Shown here: piece after piece, positions 8,914-17,379 of the stretch
How positions within the stretch are numbered: position 1 is the first letter of the stretch
How the letters are laid out: every line of letters begins with the position of its first letter
DNA from: Sagittula sp. P11
GTDB lineage: Bacteria; Pseudomonadota; Alphaproteobacteria; Rhodobacterales; Rhodobacteraceae
Direction: 5' to 3'
DNA length: 64,000 bases
NCBI RefSeq assembly: GCF_002814095.1
Contig: NZ_CP021913.1
Location: forward strand, 1,922,001-1,986,000
Notes under the pieces: model-generated
Databases searched by the model: none
Told to the model about the DNA's origin: nothing
The model's input: the letters and a program-made list of their open reading frames with translations, nothing else
Made by a program: the position numbers and the translations under genes

Positions 8914-9518
8914 TGCACCACTCCATTCTGCTTGAGACATTCCGCGTAGGCGACCATCTGCGCCAGCGCCACGTCGTATTTGCCGGGGAACTTGGACTGG
9001 ATGTCCGCCACGTCCATCATGACCGCTCCCATGAAGTTGCCAGACGCGATAAGTGAAGCCTGCGCCGCCTGGTATCCAAGGTAGTCGCCACCCGAGGCCG
9101 GGTGGCTGGCCGTCATCATGTGATCGGCGGTGTCCATCTGCAAGGCCGGTCCGATCGCATGGGGCAAGGGGCTGACCGCCTTGGCCGGGGTGTGATGACG
9201 ATGACCGCCGTTCGCCGCAAGCGTGCCATAGGCGCCGCCGCGATACGGACCGCCGGGCGCCCCCGCCGCCAGATGCCGGCAGGGATTGTTCCGGGCGCAG
9301 GTGGCACAGGCCTGCGTGGCATCGGCGGGCGCGAGGGTCTGGTCGATCTCGTCGTTCGCGCCGTTCGTCATCTCGTGCACGGCGGCAGCCCCGGCGGTGA
9401 CGGCTGCGCCGGTCGCCGCCTGCTGCGCGCCCCGCCCGAGCAGCGCGCGTCCGGCCCACATCGCACCCTGGCGGAGCAGGTTCCACGCCAAGGGCGCAGC
9501 CAGTGCCGGCAGCGCCAT
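8910..9518 (-). CDS. Putative polymorphic toxin / T6SS-type effector
   Basis: The 202-residue protein opens with a hydrophobic, Ala/Gly-rich segment (1-47) that could be membrane-interacting. A cysteine cluster (C71, C74, C80) follows, and then a histidine-rich block HRHHTPAK (106-113) with GPALQMDTADH (123-133) and a later SHP (138-140). The HHTPAK...QMDTADHMMTASH pattern resembles HNH/endonuclease-VII-like toxin domains with an SHH-type signature found at the C termini of bacterial polymorphic toxins and PAAR effectors. No PAAR, Rhs or VgrG domain is present. ATGA overlaps on both sides tie it to the flanking genes. A nuclease toxin is inferred. Confidence 0.6.
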   Translation of the reverse strand: MALPALAAPLAWNLLRQGAMWAGRALLGRGAQQAATGAAVTAGAAAVHEMTNGANDEIDQTLAPADATQACATCARNNPCRHLAAGAPGGPYRGGAYGTLAANGGHRHHTPAKAVSPLPHAIGPALQMDTADHMMTASHPASGGDYLGYQAAQASLIASGNFMGAVMMDVADIQSKFPGKYDVALAQMVAYAECLKQNGVVQ

Positions 9519-9874
9519 CAGGCGCCCCCGTCCGGAGCGGACAACCGGGCCAGCGTATCGACAAGACGCCGGATATCCTCCTCCGGATCGCCGTCGGGGC
9601 GCATCAGGTAGGACGCCACGCCGGGGTCGCGCTCGGCAGCGCCGCCGTAGACCACCTGCACGAGGCAGAAACGCGCCACGCCCTGTTCTGAGGTAATACC
9701 GAAGCGTGCGGCGAGCCCGCGGTTGCGCCGGACAAAGCCGAGAAGGGTCTCCTCCTCGACGGTCTTCGCCTCTGCCACGCGGCCCCGCAGGAACTCGGCA
9801 ATCCGGAGGTCGCTTGCGTGGCGCCGTTCGCGCCTGCCCGTCCTCTCGATGAACTCACCCGATAGGAAAATCAT
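9518..9874 (-). CDS. Putative effector-associated adaptor / chaperone
   Basis: This is a 118-residue, mostly helical protein, the first gene of the three-gene toxin-like cassette. The central pattern (TLLGFVRRNRGLAARFGITSEQGVARFCLVQVVYG) recalls small proteins encoded before T6SS or polymorphic toxin genes, which share an RA-x-x-FGI-x-x-E-x-x-v-x-rF core. It overlaps the toxin gene start by ATGA (9516-9520). A role in loading or stabilising the effector is inferred from context; the family match is from memory. Confidence 0.5.
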   Translation of the reverse strand: MIFLSGEFIERTGRRERRHASDLRIAEFLRGRVAEAKTVEEETLLGFVRRNRGLAARFGITSEQGVARFCLVQVVYGGAAERDPGVASYLMRPDGDPEEDIRRLVDTLARLSAPDGGA

Positions 9875-9977
9875 TACAACTCAACCCAACATTGTCAGAC
9901 GTGCATGTAATTCCACGCGCTTGTCGGACAAGGCAATGCGGCGCGCGCCGCTACCTGCCGCGCGCCGATCTTGAGAA

Positions 9978-10460
9978 TCACAGGGTGCGGAACATCACCA
10001 GCGCATCCACCGCCACGCCGGATGGCAGCCGGAAGGCTCCGGGCAGGCGGCCGACCGTCTCGAAGCCGGCCTGTTCCCAGGTCTTCACGGCCCTTGTGTT
10101 GCTGGACACGACGCAATTGTACTGCATGGCCGTGAAGCCCATCCCCGGCGCCACCTCCAGCGAATGGGCCAGCATGGCGCGCGCGACGCCCCCGCCCCGC
10201 GCCGCCTCTGCCGTGACGTAGCCGCAGTTGCAGACGTGGCTGCCGCCGCCCTTCTGGTTGCGCACGATGTAGTATGTGCCCAGGAGCGCGCCCGCCTCCT
10301 CGCAGACGAACACGGTGCGCTCCGGCCCGAACCAGTAGGCCAGTGCTGCGTCCTTCGGTATGTCGGTGTCGATGGCATAGGTGTCACCTGCGCGGAACAC
10401 CGGCTCCAGCATCGACCAGACCGCGTGCCGATCACTTTCAACCGCTTCTCGGATCTGCAC
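9978..10460 (-). CDS. GNAT family N-acetyltransferase
   Basis: The 160-residue single-domain protein has the GNAT acetyl-CoA-binding signature at the beta4-alpha3 turn (VTAEAARGGGVARAMLAHSLE) and the later NTRAVKTWEQAGFETVG block, where an N-x-x-x-x-x-x-x-x-x-GF motif ends the fold. GNATs transfer an acetyl group to amines of small molecules, peptides or proteins. The substrate is not evident. It lies upstream of the toxin-like cassette on the same strand, separated by about 100 nt, so it is probably independent. Confidence 0.88.
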   Translation of the reverse strand: MQIREAVESDRHAVWSMLEPVFRAGDTYAIDTDIPKDAALAYWFGPERTVFVCEEAGALLGTYYIVRNQKGGGSHVCNCGYVTAEAARGGGVARAMLAHSLEVAPGMGFTAMQYNCVVSSNTRAVKTWEQAGFETVGRLPGAFRLPSGVAVDALVMFRTL

Positions 10461-10550
10461 GCCGTTCCCCTTCGTCCGGACCGCCCTGCCCGTGTGCTGG
10501 CCGAACGCGGACCCGCCGTCAAGCGGTCAGCCGGCCGGGACTGGCCGGAG

Positions 10551-11312
10551 TCAGGACTGCCCTTCGGTCCTGATGTGCATCACGGTCCCGCAGTGCTTGC
10601 AGTGGACCGCGTCGGCATCGTGCAGGACCAGCCCGCATTCCTCGCACTCGCACCGCACCTTGTTGGGCCGGAACAGCACCTGCACCAGCCGCAGGAACAG
10701 CGTGATGCCGAATAGCATGACGACGACCGAGATCAGACGTCCCACTGACCCCTGCAACACGATGTCCCCGAACCCGGTGGTCGTCAGCGCCGTCACCGTG
10801 AAATACAGCGCGTCGGCGTAGTTCCGGATCTGGGGGTTCACGTTGTACTGCGTCGCGTAGACCAGCCCGGTCATCACGAAGATGAAGACCCCGAGGTTCA
10901 GTACAGCGAGGACGATATCCCCGTTGCGGCGGAAGTAGGGGAAGTCGCGCTTCAACTGTTCCGACAGGTGGTAGGTGTGCAGGAGCCGGAGCGTCCGCAT
11001 CACCCGAAGGAATCCCAGCCCCTCGCCCGCCAGCGGCGCAAGGAAGGACACGATGGCCACGAGGTCCGCCAGCGTGGTGAGCCGGGTCATCAGCCGCCAG
11101 CGGTTGGTCGAAATCCACAACCGCATCCCGAACTCAATCAGGATGACCACGCCAAAGAACGCGTCGATCGCTTCGAAAAAGGGCCCGTGCTCGGTGAAGG
11201 AGGTGGCGATCACGAACAGGATCGTGCCGATGTCGAAAGCCAGCAACGCGTAGCGGAACCGGTGCGCACGCGTGCTTTCGCCGACATAGAGCTCCCGGAT
11301 CCTGTTCCTCAT
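10551..11312 (-). CDS. Voltage-gated K+ channel-like ion transporter with C-terminal zinc ribbon
   Basis: The 253-residue membrane protein has six hydrophobic segments. An S4-like arginine series (FLRVMRTLRLLHTYH, ~101-115) precedes a P-loop filter TTTGFGD at 177-183; the usual K+ filter is TxGYGD and here Phe replaces Tyr. After the last helix a short zinc ribbon follows (C223-x2-C226 and C238-x2-C241), which is unusual for a channel. ATG 11312 is chosen: a GGGTGGAC purine stretch precedes it and it begins just after the trkH stop. It forms a same-strand pair with trkH, so a role in K+ homeostasis is likely. Confidence 0.85.
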   Translation of the reverse strand: MRNRIRELYVGESTRAHRFRYALLAFDIGTILFVIATSFTEHGPFFEAIDAFFGVVILIEFGMRLWISTNRWRLMTRLTTLADLVAIVSFLAPLAGEGLGFLRVMRTLRLLHTYHLSEQLKRDFPYFRRNGDIVLAVLNLGVFIFVMTGLVYATQYNVNPQIRNYADALYFTVTALTTTGFGDIVLQGSVGRLISVVVMLFGITLFLRLVQVLFRPNKVRCECEECGLVLHDADAVHCKHCGTVMHIRTEGQS

Positions 11313-11340
11313 GTCCACCCTTTCCCACAGACGCGATACG

Positions 11341-12759
11341 TCAGGCCACCTCGCGCCAGAATACACGGGTGAACAGAACGTAGACCGTCATCATCTCGAG
11401 ACGACCCGCGTACATGCCGAAAGACAGCCACCACTTTGCGCCCTCGGGCAGGTTGGCGAAGTTGCCGGAGGGGCCGATCTGGCTGCCGATGCCCGGCCCG
11501 ACGTTCGCCACCGCCGTCAGCGCGCCGCTGAAAGAGGTCATCATGTCCAGTTCGTAAAGGTCGAGCACAACGGCCAGGCCGAAGACCGTGATCGCGTAGA
11601 GCACGAAGAAGGTCATCACCCCGGTCACCACGTCGTCACCGATCACCCGGCCCTGATAGCGCGGCGAATCCATCGAATGGGGCAGGCGCACGCGCTGGAA
11701 CCGGATGCGCAGCACGCGCAGCATGATCAGCCACCGCATCATCTTGGCCCCGCCCGAGGTCGAGCCGCTGCACCCGCCCATCGCCGTCAGCACGAGGAAG
11801 GCGGTCGCGGCGAAGGGCCCCCATGTCGTGTAGTCGACCGTGGCATAACCCGTTGTCGTCACCACGGAGACCACGCTGAACGCCACGTGCCGCAGCACCT
11901 CGAAAACCGGTTCGCCCGAGGTCCAGACCCGCCATGCCGTGATCAGCAATATCGAGACGAAGAACAGGACAGCGAGGGCGCGCACCTGCTCGCTGCGGAA
12001 ATCGCCCTTGCCGATGCCCTTCATGTACCACGCGAAGGGAAGCGCCCCTGCGGCCATGAAGAACGTCCCGGCCCATTCGAGGAACGGTTGCTCGAACTGG
12101 CCGAAGGACGCGTCCGAGGTCGAGTAGCCGCCCGTCGAAAGTGTGGTCAGCGCGTGCACCAGCGCCTCGAAGGCGGTCATTCCGCCGGCGTGGTAGACCG
12201 CGAGACAGGACACCGTCAGCCCGGCATAGACCCAGAGCGTCGTCCCGGCAAAGCGGGCCGCCGTCGCCATTTCCTTGTCGCCCTTTTCGGAGCTTTCGGT
12301 CTTGAAGAGCTGCATCCCCCCGACCCGCAGGATCGGCAGCAGTGCGATGCCCGCGACGATGAACCCGATCCCGCCCAGCCATTGCAGGATGGCACGCCAC
12401 AGGAGGATGCCGCGCGGGGTGGAATCCAGCCCGGTCATCACCGTCGACCCGGTGGTGGTGATCCCCGACATCGATTCGAAGAAGGCGTCCACCGGGGTCA
12501 TCTGCCAGAACCACAGCGGGATCGCGCCCATGGTCGCGCCGGTGATCCAGATCGTGCCGGTGACAAGGAAGGAGTGCATGCGCCGGAAGCCGCGTGGCCG
12601 GTTCGCGACGGCGAGCGTTGACAGCCCGCCGACGAAACCCACCAGCGTCGCCGCCTCCAGGAAAACCCCGCGTGTTTCGGGATATGCCAGCCCGATCAAC
12701 GCCATCAGCGCCGCCATGCCCATCATGAGCAGGCCATTCGCCAACATGACCAGCGTCAT
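11341..12759 (-). CDS. trkH: TrkH/KtrB family potassium uptake protein
   Basis: The 472-residue membrane protein has the four pseudo-repeated M1-P-M2 units of the Trk/Ktr/HKT superfamily. The P-loops contain SGITTTGSTV, LSTGGYST, VTTTGYAT and ANVGPGIG filter sequences. It translocates K+ (or Na+) across the inner membrane, normally with a TrkA gating subunit, which is not encoded nearby. The downstream ion-channel gene begins 28 nt after its stop, so the two may be co-transcribed. The start at 12759 gives the usual TrkH length. Confidence 0.93.
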   Translation of the reverse strand: MTLVMLANGLLMMGMAALMALIGLAYPETRGVFLEAATLVGFVGGLSTLAVANRPRGFRRMHSFLVTGTIWITGATMGAIPLWFWQMTPVDAFFESMSGITTTGSTVMTGLDSTPRGILLWRAILQWLGGIGFIVAGIALLPILRVGGMQLFKTESSEKGDKEMATAARFAGTTLWVYAGLTVSCLAVYHAGGMTAFEALVHALTTLSTGGYSTSDASFGQFEQPFLEWAGTFFMAAGALPFAWYMKGIGKGDFRSEQVRALAVLFFVSILLITAWRVWTSGEPVFEVLRHVAFSVVSVVTTTGYATVDYTTWGPFAATAFLVLTAMGGCSGSTSGGAKMMRWLIMLRVLRIRFQRVRLPHSMDSPRYQGRVIGDDVVTGVMTFFVLYAITVFGLAVVLDLYELDMMTSFSGALTAVANVGPGIGSQIGPSGNFANLPEGAKWWLSFGMYAGRLEMMTVYVLFTRVFWREVA

Positions 12760-13079
12760 GTGCCCCAGTGCCTCCGACCATCTTCAACCGGGGCGTCCGC
12801 CAGGACGAGCGCCGGATCACCGCGCACCATGCGCCGGGTCTGCGGGAAGGTCCAGACGTGCCGTCGCCGGACCCATCCGACTGGGGTAGGTAGAAACCTA
12901 CCTTGACCGGGAAATGCCCGTACCCCAGACTGACGCAACGTAATAGGTGACCGCGCCGGCGACCGATTTCGGGTCGGGCGGGTCTTTGATCCCTTAGCCG
13001 ATTTCATCACGTCCCTGTTCACCCCGGATGCCGCGGGGGGCCTGACGCGCCCCACGCGCTCTGACAGACGGAGCATGCC
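12760..13079. other. 320-nt divergent intergenic region between trkH and an unknown gene
   Basis: No protein gene is seen. The stretch carries the promoters of the divergent trkH (minus) and 13080 (plus) genes. It contains the compact three-way-junction element at 12881-12928, annotated separately. A GGAG ribosome binding site lies just before the ATG at 13080. No clear -35/-10 pair was recognised. Confidence 0.5.
12881..12928. other. Three-way-junction inverted-repeat element (possible structured RNA)
   Basis: An 8-bp perfect outer stem CTGGGGTA (12881-12888) with TACCCCAG (12921-12928) encloses two perfect hairpins. These are GGTAG-AAAC-CTACC (12889-12902) and CGGG-AAATG-CCCG (12908-12920), joined only by TTGAC. 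No unpaired base separates the outer stem from either inner hairpin. It could be a small structured RNA, a leader element or a compound DNA operator. No known RNA family was recognised. Confidence 0.45.
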
Positions 13080-13916
13080 ATGAATCAGCCGCTCAACACG
13101 CTCGAAGCCGCCCCCCAGCCGTCCTTCTCGCCGCAGGCACACGCCATCCGCGTCGCCAGCTTCCGTCACCGGGTCAAACGTGCGCAGGGCTTCACCAAGG
13201 CGCCGCTGACCGTTTTCCTGAAGGAACTGACCGGCACCTTCACGAAGCAGGAGATCGAGGTGATCTTTACCGTGTTCGCCGAGTGGGCGCCGGTCGAACT
13301 CGTCGAGGGCAAATCCGTGTCTCCGATTATCCGGCTGCAGAAGGCCCATCCGGCAGGCACGCCCGTGAACACCGACGTCTTCGATTACTACATGGGGATC
13401 GGCGCACATGCCCGGACCATCCGTGTCATGTCCTCAGCCGCAAACCCGCCGGACGAGCAGCAGCTGAACAACCCGACGCCCTCGCACTATACGAAGAAGG
13501 GCAAGCCGGTGTACGTCACCGAAAGCCCCGGCCAGCGCATCCTGCGGCAACTGGGCGAAGGAAAATACCTCTACGGCGATGTCGGCGGACTTGTCGGCGG
13601 GTTCGTGTTCTACAGTTCGAAGCAGATGGGCCACTCGCACGACGCGGCCACTGCGCACGGCAGGTTCGCCTCGGACATCGTGGGCCTGCTGTCCAACATC
13701 AAGGACGTGCGCGACGGGATGAAGAAGCGGACAGAGGCGCCGAAAGGTTACGCCGGTGCGGGCAAGCCCGGCATCCATCATGTGGGCCAGGCCCCCCAGC
13801 GCGGCGACCCGATCCGTTTCATCCCGGCCCTGCCCCTGCCAAAGGACATGGGACCGGACGCCAACCGCGCGATGACCAGCCTTCTGAAGACGATCCGCGG
13901 CAAGAACGACCAGTAG
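13080..13916 (+). CDS. Conserved-looking protein of unknown function
   Basis: This 278-residue soluble protein has no signal peptide or membrane segment. The N-terminal ~25 residues are low-complexity. A basic helix (HRVKRAQGFTKAPLTVFLKEL) and an acidic region around 60-80 follow. The middle contains a glycine-rich VGGLVGGFVFY segment and SHDAATAHGRFASDIVGLL. The C-terminal 70 residues are rich in Gly/Pro and basic. A GGAG ribosome binding site precedes ATG 13080. Composition matches its neighbours, and no family was recognised. It converges with the alcohol dehydrogenase gene and diverges from trkH. Confidence 0.7.
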   Translation: MNQPLNTLEAAPQPSFSPQAHAIRVASFRHRVKRAQGFTKAPLTVFLKELTGTFTKQEIEVIFTVFAEWAPVELVEGKSVSPIIRLQKAHPAGTPVNTDVFDYYMGIGAHARTIRVMSSAANPPDEQQLNNPTPSHYTKKGKPVYVTESPGQRILRQLGEGKYLYGDVGGLVGGFVFYSSKQMGHSHDAATAHGRFASDIVGLLSNIKDVRDGMKKRTEAPKGYAGAGKPGIHHVGQAPQRGDPIRFIPALPLPKDMGPDANRAMTSLLKTIRGKNDQ

Positions 13917-13941
13917 CCAACGCGCCCCGGCTCCTGATGCG

Positions 13942-14979
13942 TCAGAAAGAGGTGATAACCGTCGCGCCGATGGACTGGAATCTGTCCATGTTCATAAGGG
14001 CCGCCGGCGCATCCTCCAGACTGATCCGGTCACCGACAAGGCGCGACGGATCCAGCTTGCCGGAGGTGATCATGTCCAGCATCGCGCCATAGCGGTGGGC
14101 CTGCATCCCGTGCGAGCCGAGGATCTCCAGCTCCTTGCCGATGACCTTCGCCATGGGGACCTGCGGTGTCGTGTGCTCGCCCAGCATGAGGCCGACCTGC
14201 ACGTGCTTGCCGCGCGGTTTCAGGTTCTGGATCGAGTTGAAGCAGGTCACCGGATGCCCCAGCGCGTCCAGCGAGACATGCGCGCCACCGCGGGTCAGGT
14301 CGATCACCGCTTCGGGCACGTCGCCCGTTGCGCCGTTGATCGTGGCCACCGCGCCCAGTTCCTTTGCCAGAGCCAGCTTCCGGTCGTCGATGTCGATGGC
14401 GATGACGTTGGCGCCCACGGCATTGGCGATCATCACCGCCGACAGCCCGACACCGCCGCAGCCGTGCACCGCAACCCACTGGCCCGCCGAGACCTTCCCC
14501 TGATCCACGACAGCGCGGAACGACGTGGCGAACCGGCAGCCCAGGCTGGCGGCAGTCGCGAAATCCATGTTTTCCGGAAGGGCCACGAGGTTCAGGTCCG
14601 CCTTGTGGACCATCACGTACTCCGCGAACGACCCCCAGTAGGTGAAGCCGGGCTGCTCCTGTGCAAGGCACACCTGCTGGTGTCCGGCGTGGCACTCAGG
14701 GCAGGACCCGCAGCCCGAGATGAAGGGGACGGTCACGCGGTCGCCGCGCTTCCAGTTGACCACGTCCTTGCCCACCGCCTCGACGATGCCGGCCAGTTCG
14801 TGCCCCGGCACATGCGGCAGGTGGATGTCGCTGTCGTGCCCCATCCAGCCATGCCAGTCAGAGCGGCAGACCCCGGTCGCCTCGACCTTGATGACGACGC
14901 CGTGCGGATCGGGCGTCGGGTCGCTGACCGTCACGACCTTCGGGGCTTCACGGAATTTCTCGAAGAGGACCGCTTTCAT
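13942..14979 (-). CDS. Zinc-dependent alcohol dehydrogenase family protein
   Basis: The 345-residue MDR-superfamily enzyme starts [11 protein letters not shown]. Catalytic zinc ligands are in [12 protein letters not shown] and [10 protein letters not shown], and the structural zinc four-cysteine lobe is [15 protein letters not shown]. The Rossmann motif is GCGGVGLSA, followed by an acidic ribose-binding turn (AIDIDD) that suggests NAD+ preference. It oxidises a primary or secondary alcohol or reduces the aldehyde or ketone; the substrate is not evident. ATG 14979 is preceded by GGAG. The next minus-strand gene upstream is the glutathione-dependent formaldehyde dehydrogenase. Confidence 0.92.
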   Translation of the reverse strand: MKAVLFEKFREAPKVVTVSDPTPDPHGVVIKVEATGVCRSDWHGWMGHDSDIHLPHVPGHELAGIVEAVGKDVVNWKRGDRVTVPFISGCGSCPECHAGHQQVCLAQEQPGFTYWGSFAEYVMVHKADLNLVALPENMDFATAASLGCRFATSFRAVVDQGKVSAGQWVAVHGCGGVGLSAVMIANAVGANVIAIDIDDRKLALAKELGAVATINGATGDVPEAVIDLTRGGAHVSLDALGHPVTCFNSIQNLKPRGKHVQVGLMLGEHTTPQVPMAKVIGKELEILGSHGMQAHRYGAMLDMITSGKLDPSRLVGDRISLEDAPAALMNMDRFQSIGATVITSF

Positions 14980-15070
14980 GGGGATGGCTCCGTTTTCGTG
15001 GGCTGGAACGAGGGGCGGCAGGCAGATCGCCACGCCCGCAAGGCGTGACCATGGGCCGCCGCCGGTTGAT

Positions 15071-15099
15071 CGGGCCCGCGCAAAAGCGGCGCGGGCCCG
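15071..15099 (-). terminator. Hairpin downstream of formaldehyde dehydrogenase gene
   Basis: An 11-bp perfect stem CGGGCCCGCGC / GCGCGGGCCCG with a 7-nt loop lies directly after the 15106 stop. No U-tract follows on the minus strand, so it may attenuate or stabilise the transcript rather than terminate it. Confidence 0.5.
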
Positions 15100-15105
15100 G
15101 CCTTG

Positions 15106-16218
<1,113 letters not shown>

Positions 16219-16405
16219 CGTCATCTCTCCTTAAGACACACTGATTTGCGCGGACACTGCGCCAAACCAATTGACGCCGCAACCCGACAGTCCTGCGCCG
16301 GAGGGTGCTTCCGGCCGCGTGCGGCCCGCTTGCAGAATTTTAACCGAATCTTCGGAAGTCGCCGCCAGTCTCGGGCGGACCCTGCGGAGAGAGGTTCCCA
16401 TTCCC

Positions 16406-16867
16406 ATGACCGCCCCGACCTTGCCCGACGCCTTCCTGTCTCCGGAAACCGCGCAACTGGTAGCGCGGCTGCGGGCGGTCGAACGCCCCGACCTGCTGCG
16501 CGAGGCAATCGTCACCCATTGCGACGGCGCGGTGGAAGGCGGGTATCTGGCGCTTCTCCTGTCGGACAGCCGCGATCCTGCGGCCATCCGCGCACGCCGC
16601 ATCGCCCGGCGGAGGGAGGCGCTGACCGCCTTGAAGGCGCTCGACACCTCGCTCAGGGCGCGGACCCAGGCGGCCGATACGACGGACGAGCGGCAGCTTG
16701 TCGACGCGCTCCGCCATTCCGTCCGAAGCTGCGACCTGCGGCTTCAGAAGGAACTGGAAGACCTCATCCGCTCCGGCGAGGACACGGGCGAACTGCGCGC
16801 CGCCCTGCGCCGCCTGACCGAAGAACCGGAGGCGGACGCGCCGCGCGTCTCGGCACGCCGGGGCTGA
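16406..16867 (+). CDS. Small charged helical protein, function unknown
   Basis: This 153-residue soluble protein starts MTAPTLPDAFLS after a GAGAGG ribosome binding site. It is very rich in Arg, Leu, Ala and Glu and probably all-helical (ARRIARRREALTALKALD, a possible coiled coil near 60-90). No known motif was found. It is divergent from the formaldehyde dehydrogenase gene and faces the I78 inhibitor gene. It is kept as a gene because of its codon-position GC pattern and ribosome binding site. Confidence 0.6.
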   Translation: MTAPTLPDAFLSPETAQLVARLRAVERPDLLREAIVTHCDGAVEGGYLALLLSDSRDPAAIRARRIARRREALTALKALDTSLRARTQAADTTDERQLVDALRHSVRSCDLRLQKELEDLIRSGEDTGELRAALRRLTEEPEADAPRVSARRG

Positions 16868-16876
16868 CGCGTCAGG

Positions 16877-17140
16877 TCAGCCGCACTTCAGCTCGGTGAT
16901 GACGTCCTGCCCGTCGAGGTACACGTTCGTGCGGTTCGACCTGTAGTCCTCCGTCACCATGTCGCCGGGGCGGATGATCCGTTTCGGTTCGGGTACGGCA
17001 GCGGCCGCGGCGACCGGTTGCCCCACGATGCCAGCGAATTGTCCTGCGGCGCAGGTGGGCGCAGGGCCGCGCGGGTCCGTAACCGGCTCGCAGGCCGCCA
17101 GCGCGGGAATCACCAATGTCAGTATCCATGCCTGTCGCAT
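16877..17140 (-). CDS. Peptidase inhibitor I78 family lipoprotein
   Basis: The 87-residue protein starts MRQAWILTLVIPALAAC, a lipoprotein signal with lipobox LAAC at residue 16. The C-terminal half shows the I78 pattern: RIIRPGDMVTEDYRSNRTNV followed by LDGQDVITELKCG, with the terminal cysteine pairing to an internal one. I78 proteins are small serine-protease inhibitors related to the potato inhibitor I fold. It would act in the periplasm. A weak ribosome binding site, GGAAGGAGCAAGCTC, precedes the ATG. Confidence 0.82.
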   Translation of the reverse strand: MRQAWILTLVIPALAACEPVTDPRGPAPTCAAGQFAGIVGQPVAAAAAVPEPKRIIRPGDMVTEDYRSNRTNVYLDGQDVITELKCG

Positions 17141-17200
17141 GAGCTTGCTCCTTCCGGCGGGCGGGACGTCGTGTTTCCGTAACCGCACGCACACCATGTC

Positions 17201-17226
17201 GTAGGGCGGAGTTCACTCCGCCTTCC
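17201..17226. repeat. Short intergenic palindrome, GTAGGGCGG family (copy 3)
   Basis: GTAGGGCGGAGTTCACTCCG then CCTTCC contains the perfect inverted repeat GGCGGAGT-tc-ACTCCGCC. It sits in the I78-imuB divergent region, 60 bases upstream of the I78 start. Confidence 0.65.
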
Positions 17227-17350
17227 ATCCAAACATCGGTCGGCATGCCGGATTTTCCAACAACCACGGCCTGTTGCGGGCCGCGTTGCGCCGTTTTCCG
17301 CCCAAGCACCCGCAGCCCGCCGGACTCGACTCCCCGGCCCGCCCTCTATA

Positions 17351-17365
17351 GAACAAATGAAGAAC
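17351..17365 (+). promoter_or_regulatory. LexA (SOS) box upstream of imuB
   Basis: GAACAAATGAAGAAC is an exact GAAC-N7-GAAC, the reverse complement of the alphaproteobacterial LexA operator GTTC-N7-GTTC. It ends 14 nt before the imuB ATG at 17380, so LexA bound here would block transcription or initiation. This fits the known SOS control of imuB genes. Confidence 0.75.
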
Positions 17366-17379
17366 AACGCTGCTGCCTC

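Noticed and set aside
8413-9874. A complete T6SS locus
   Set aside because: No Tss, Hcp or VgrG homologs are encoded in this window, so only an effector-like cassette is claimed.
12881-12928. c-di-AMP (ydaO) riboswitch upstream of trkH
   Set aside because: The element is only 48 nt and lacks the ydaO consensus; ydaO is not expected in alphaproteobacteria.
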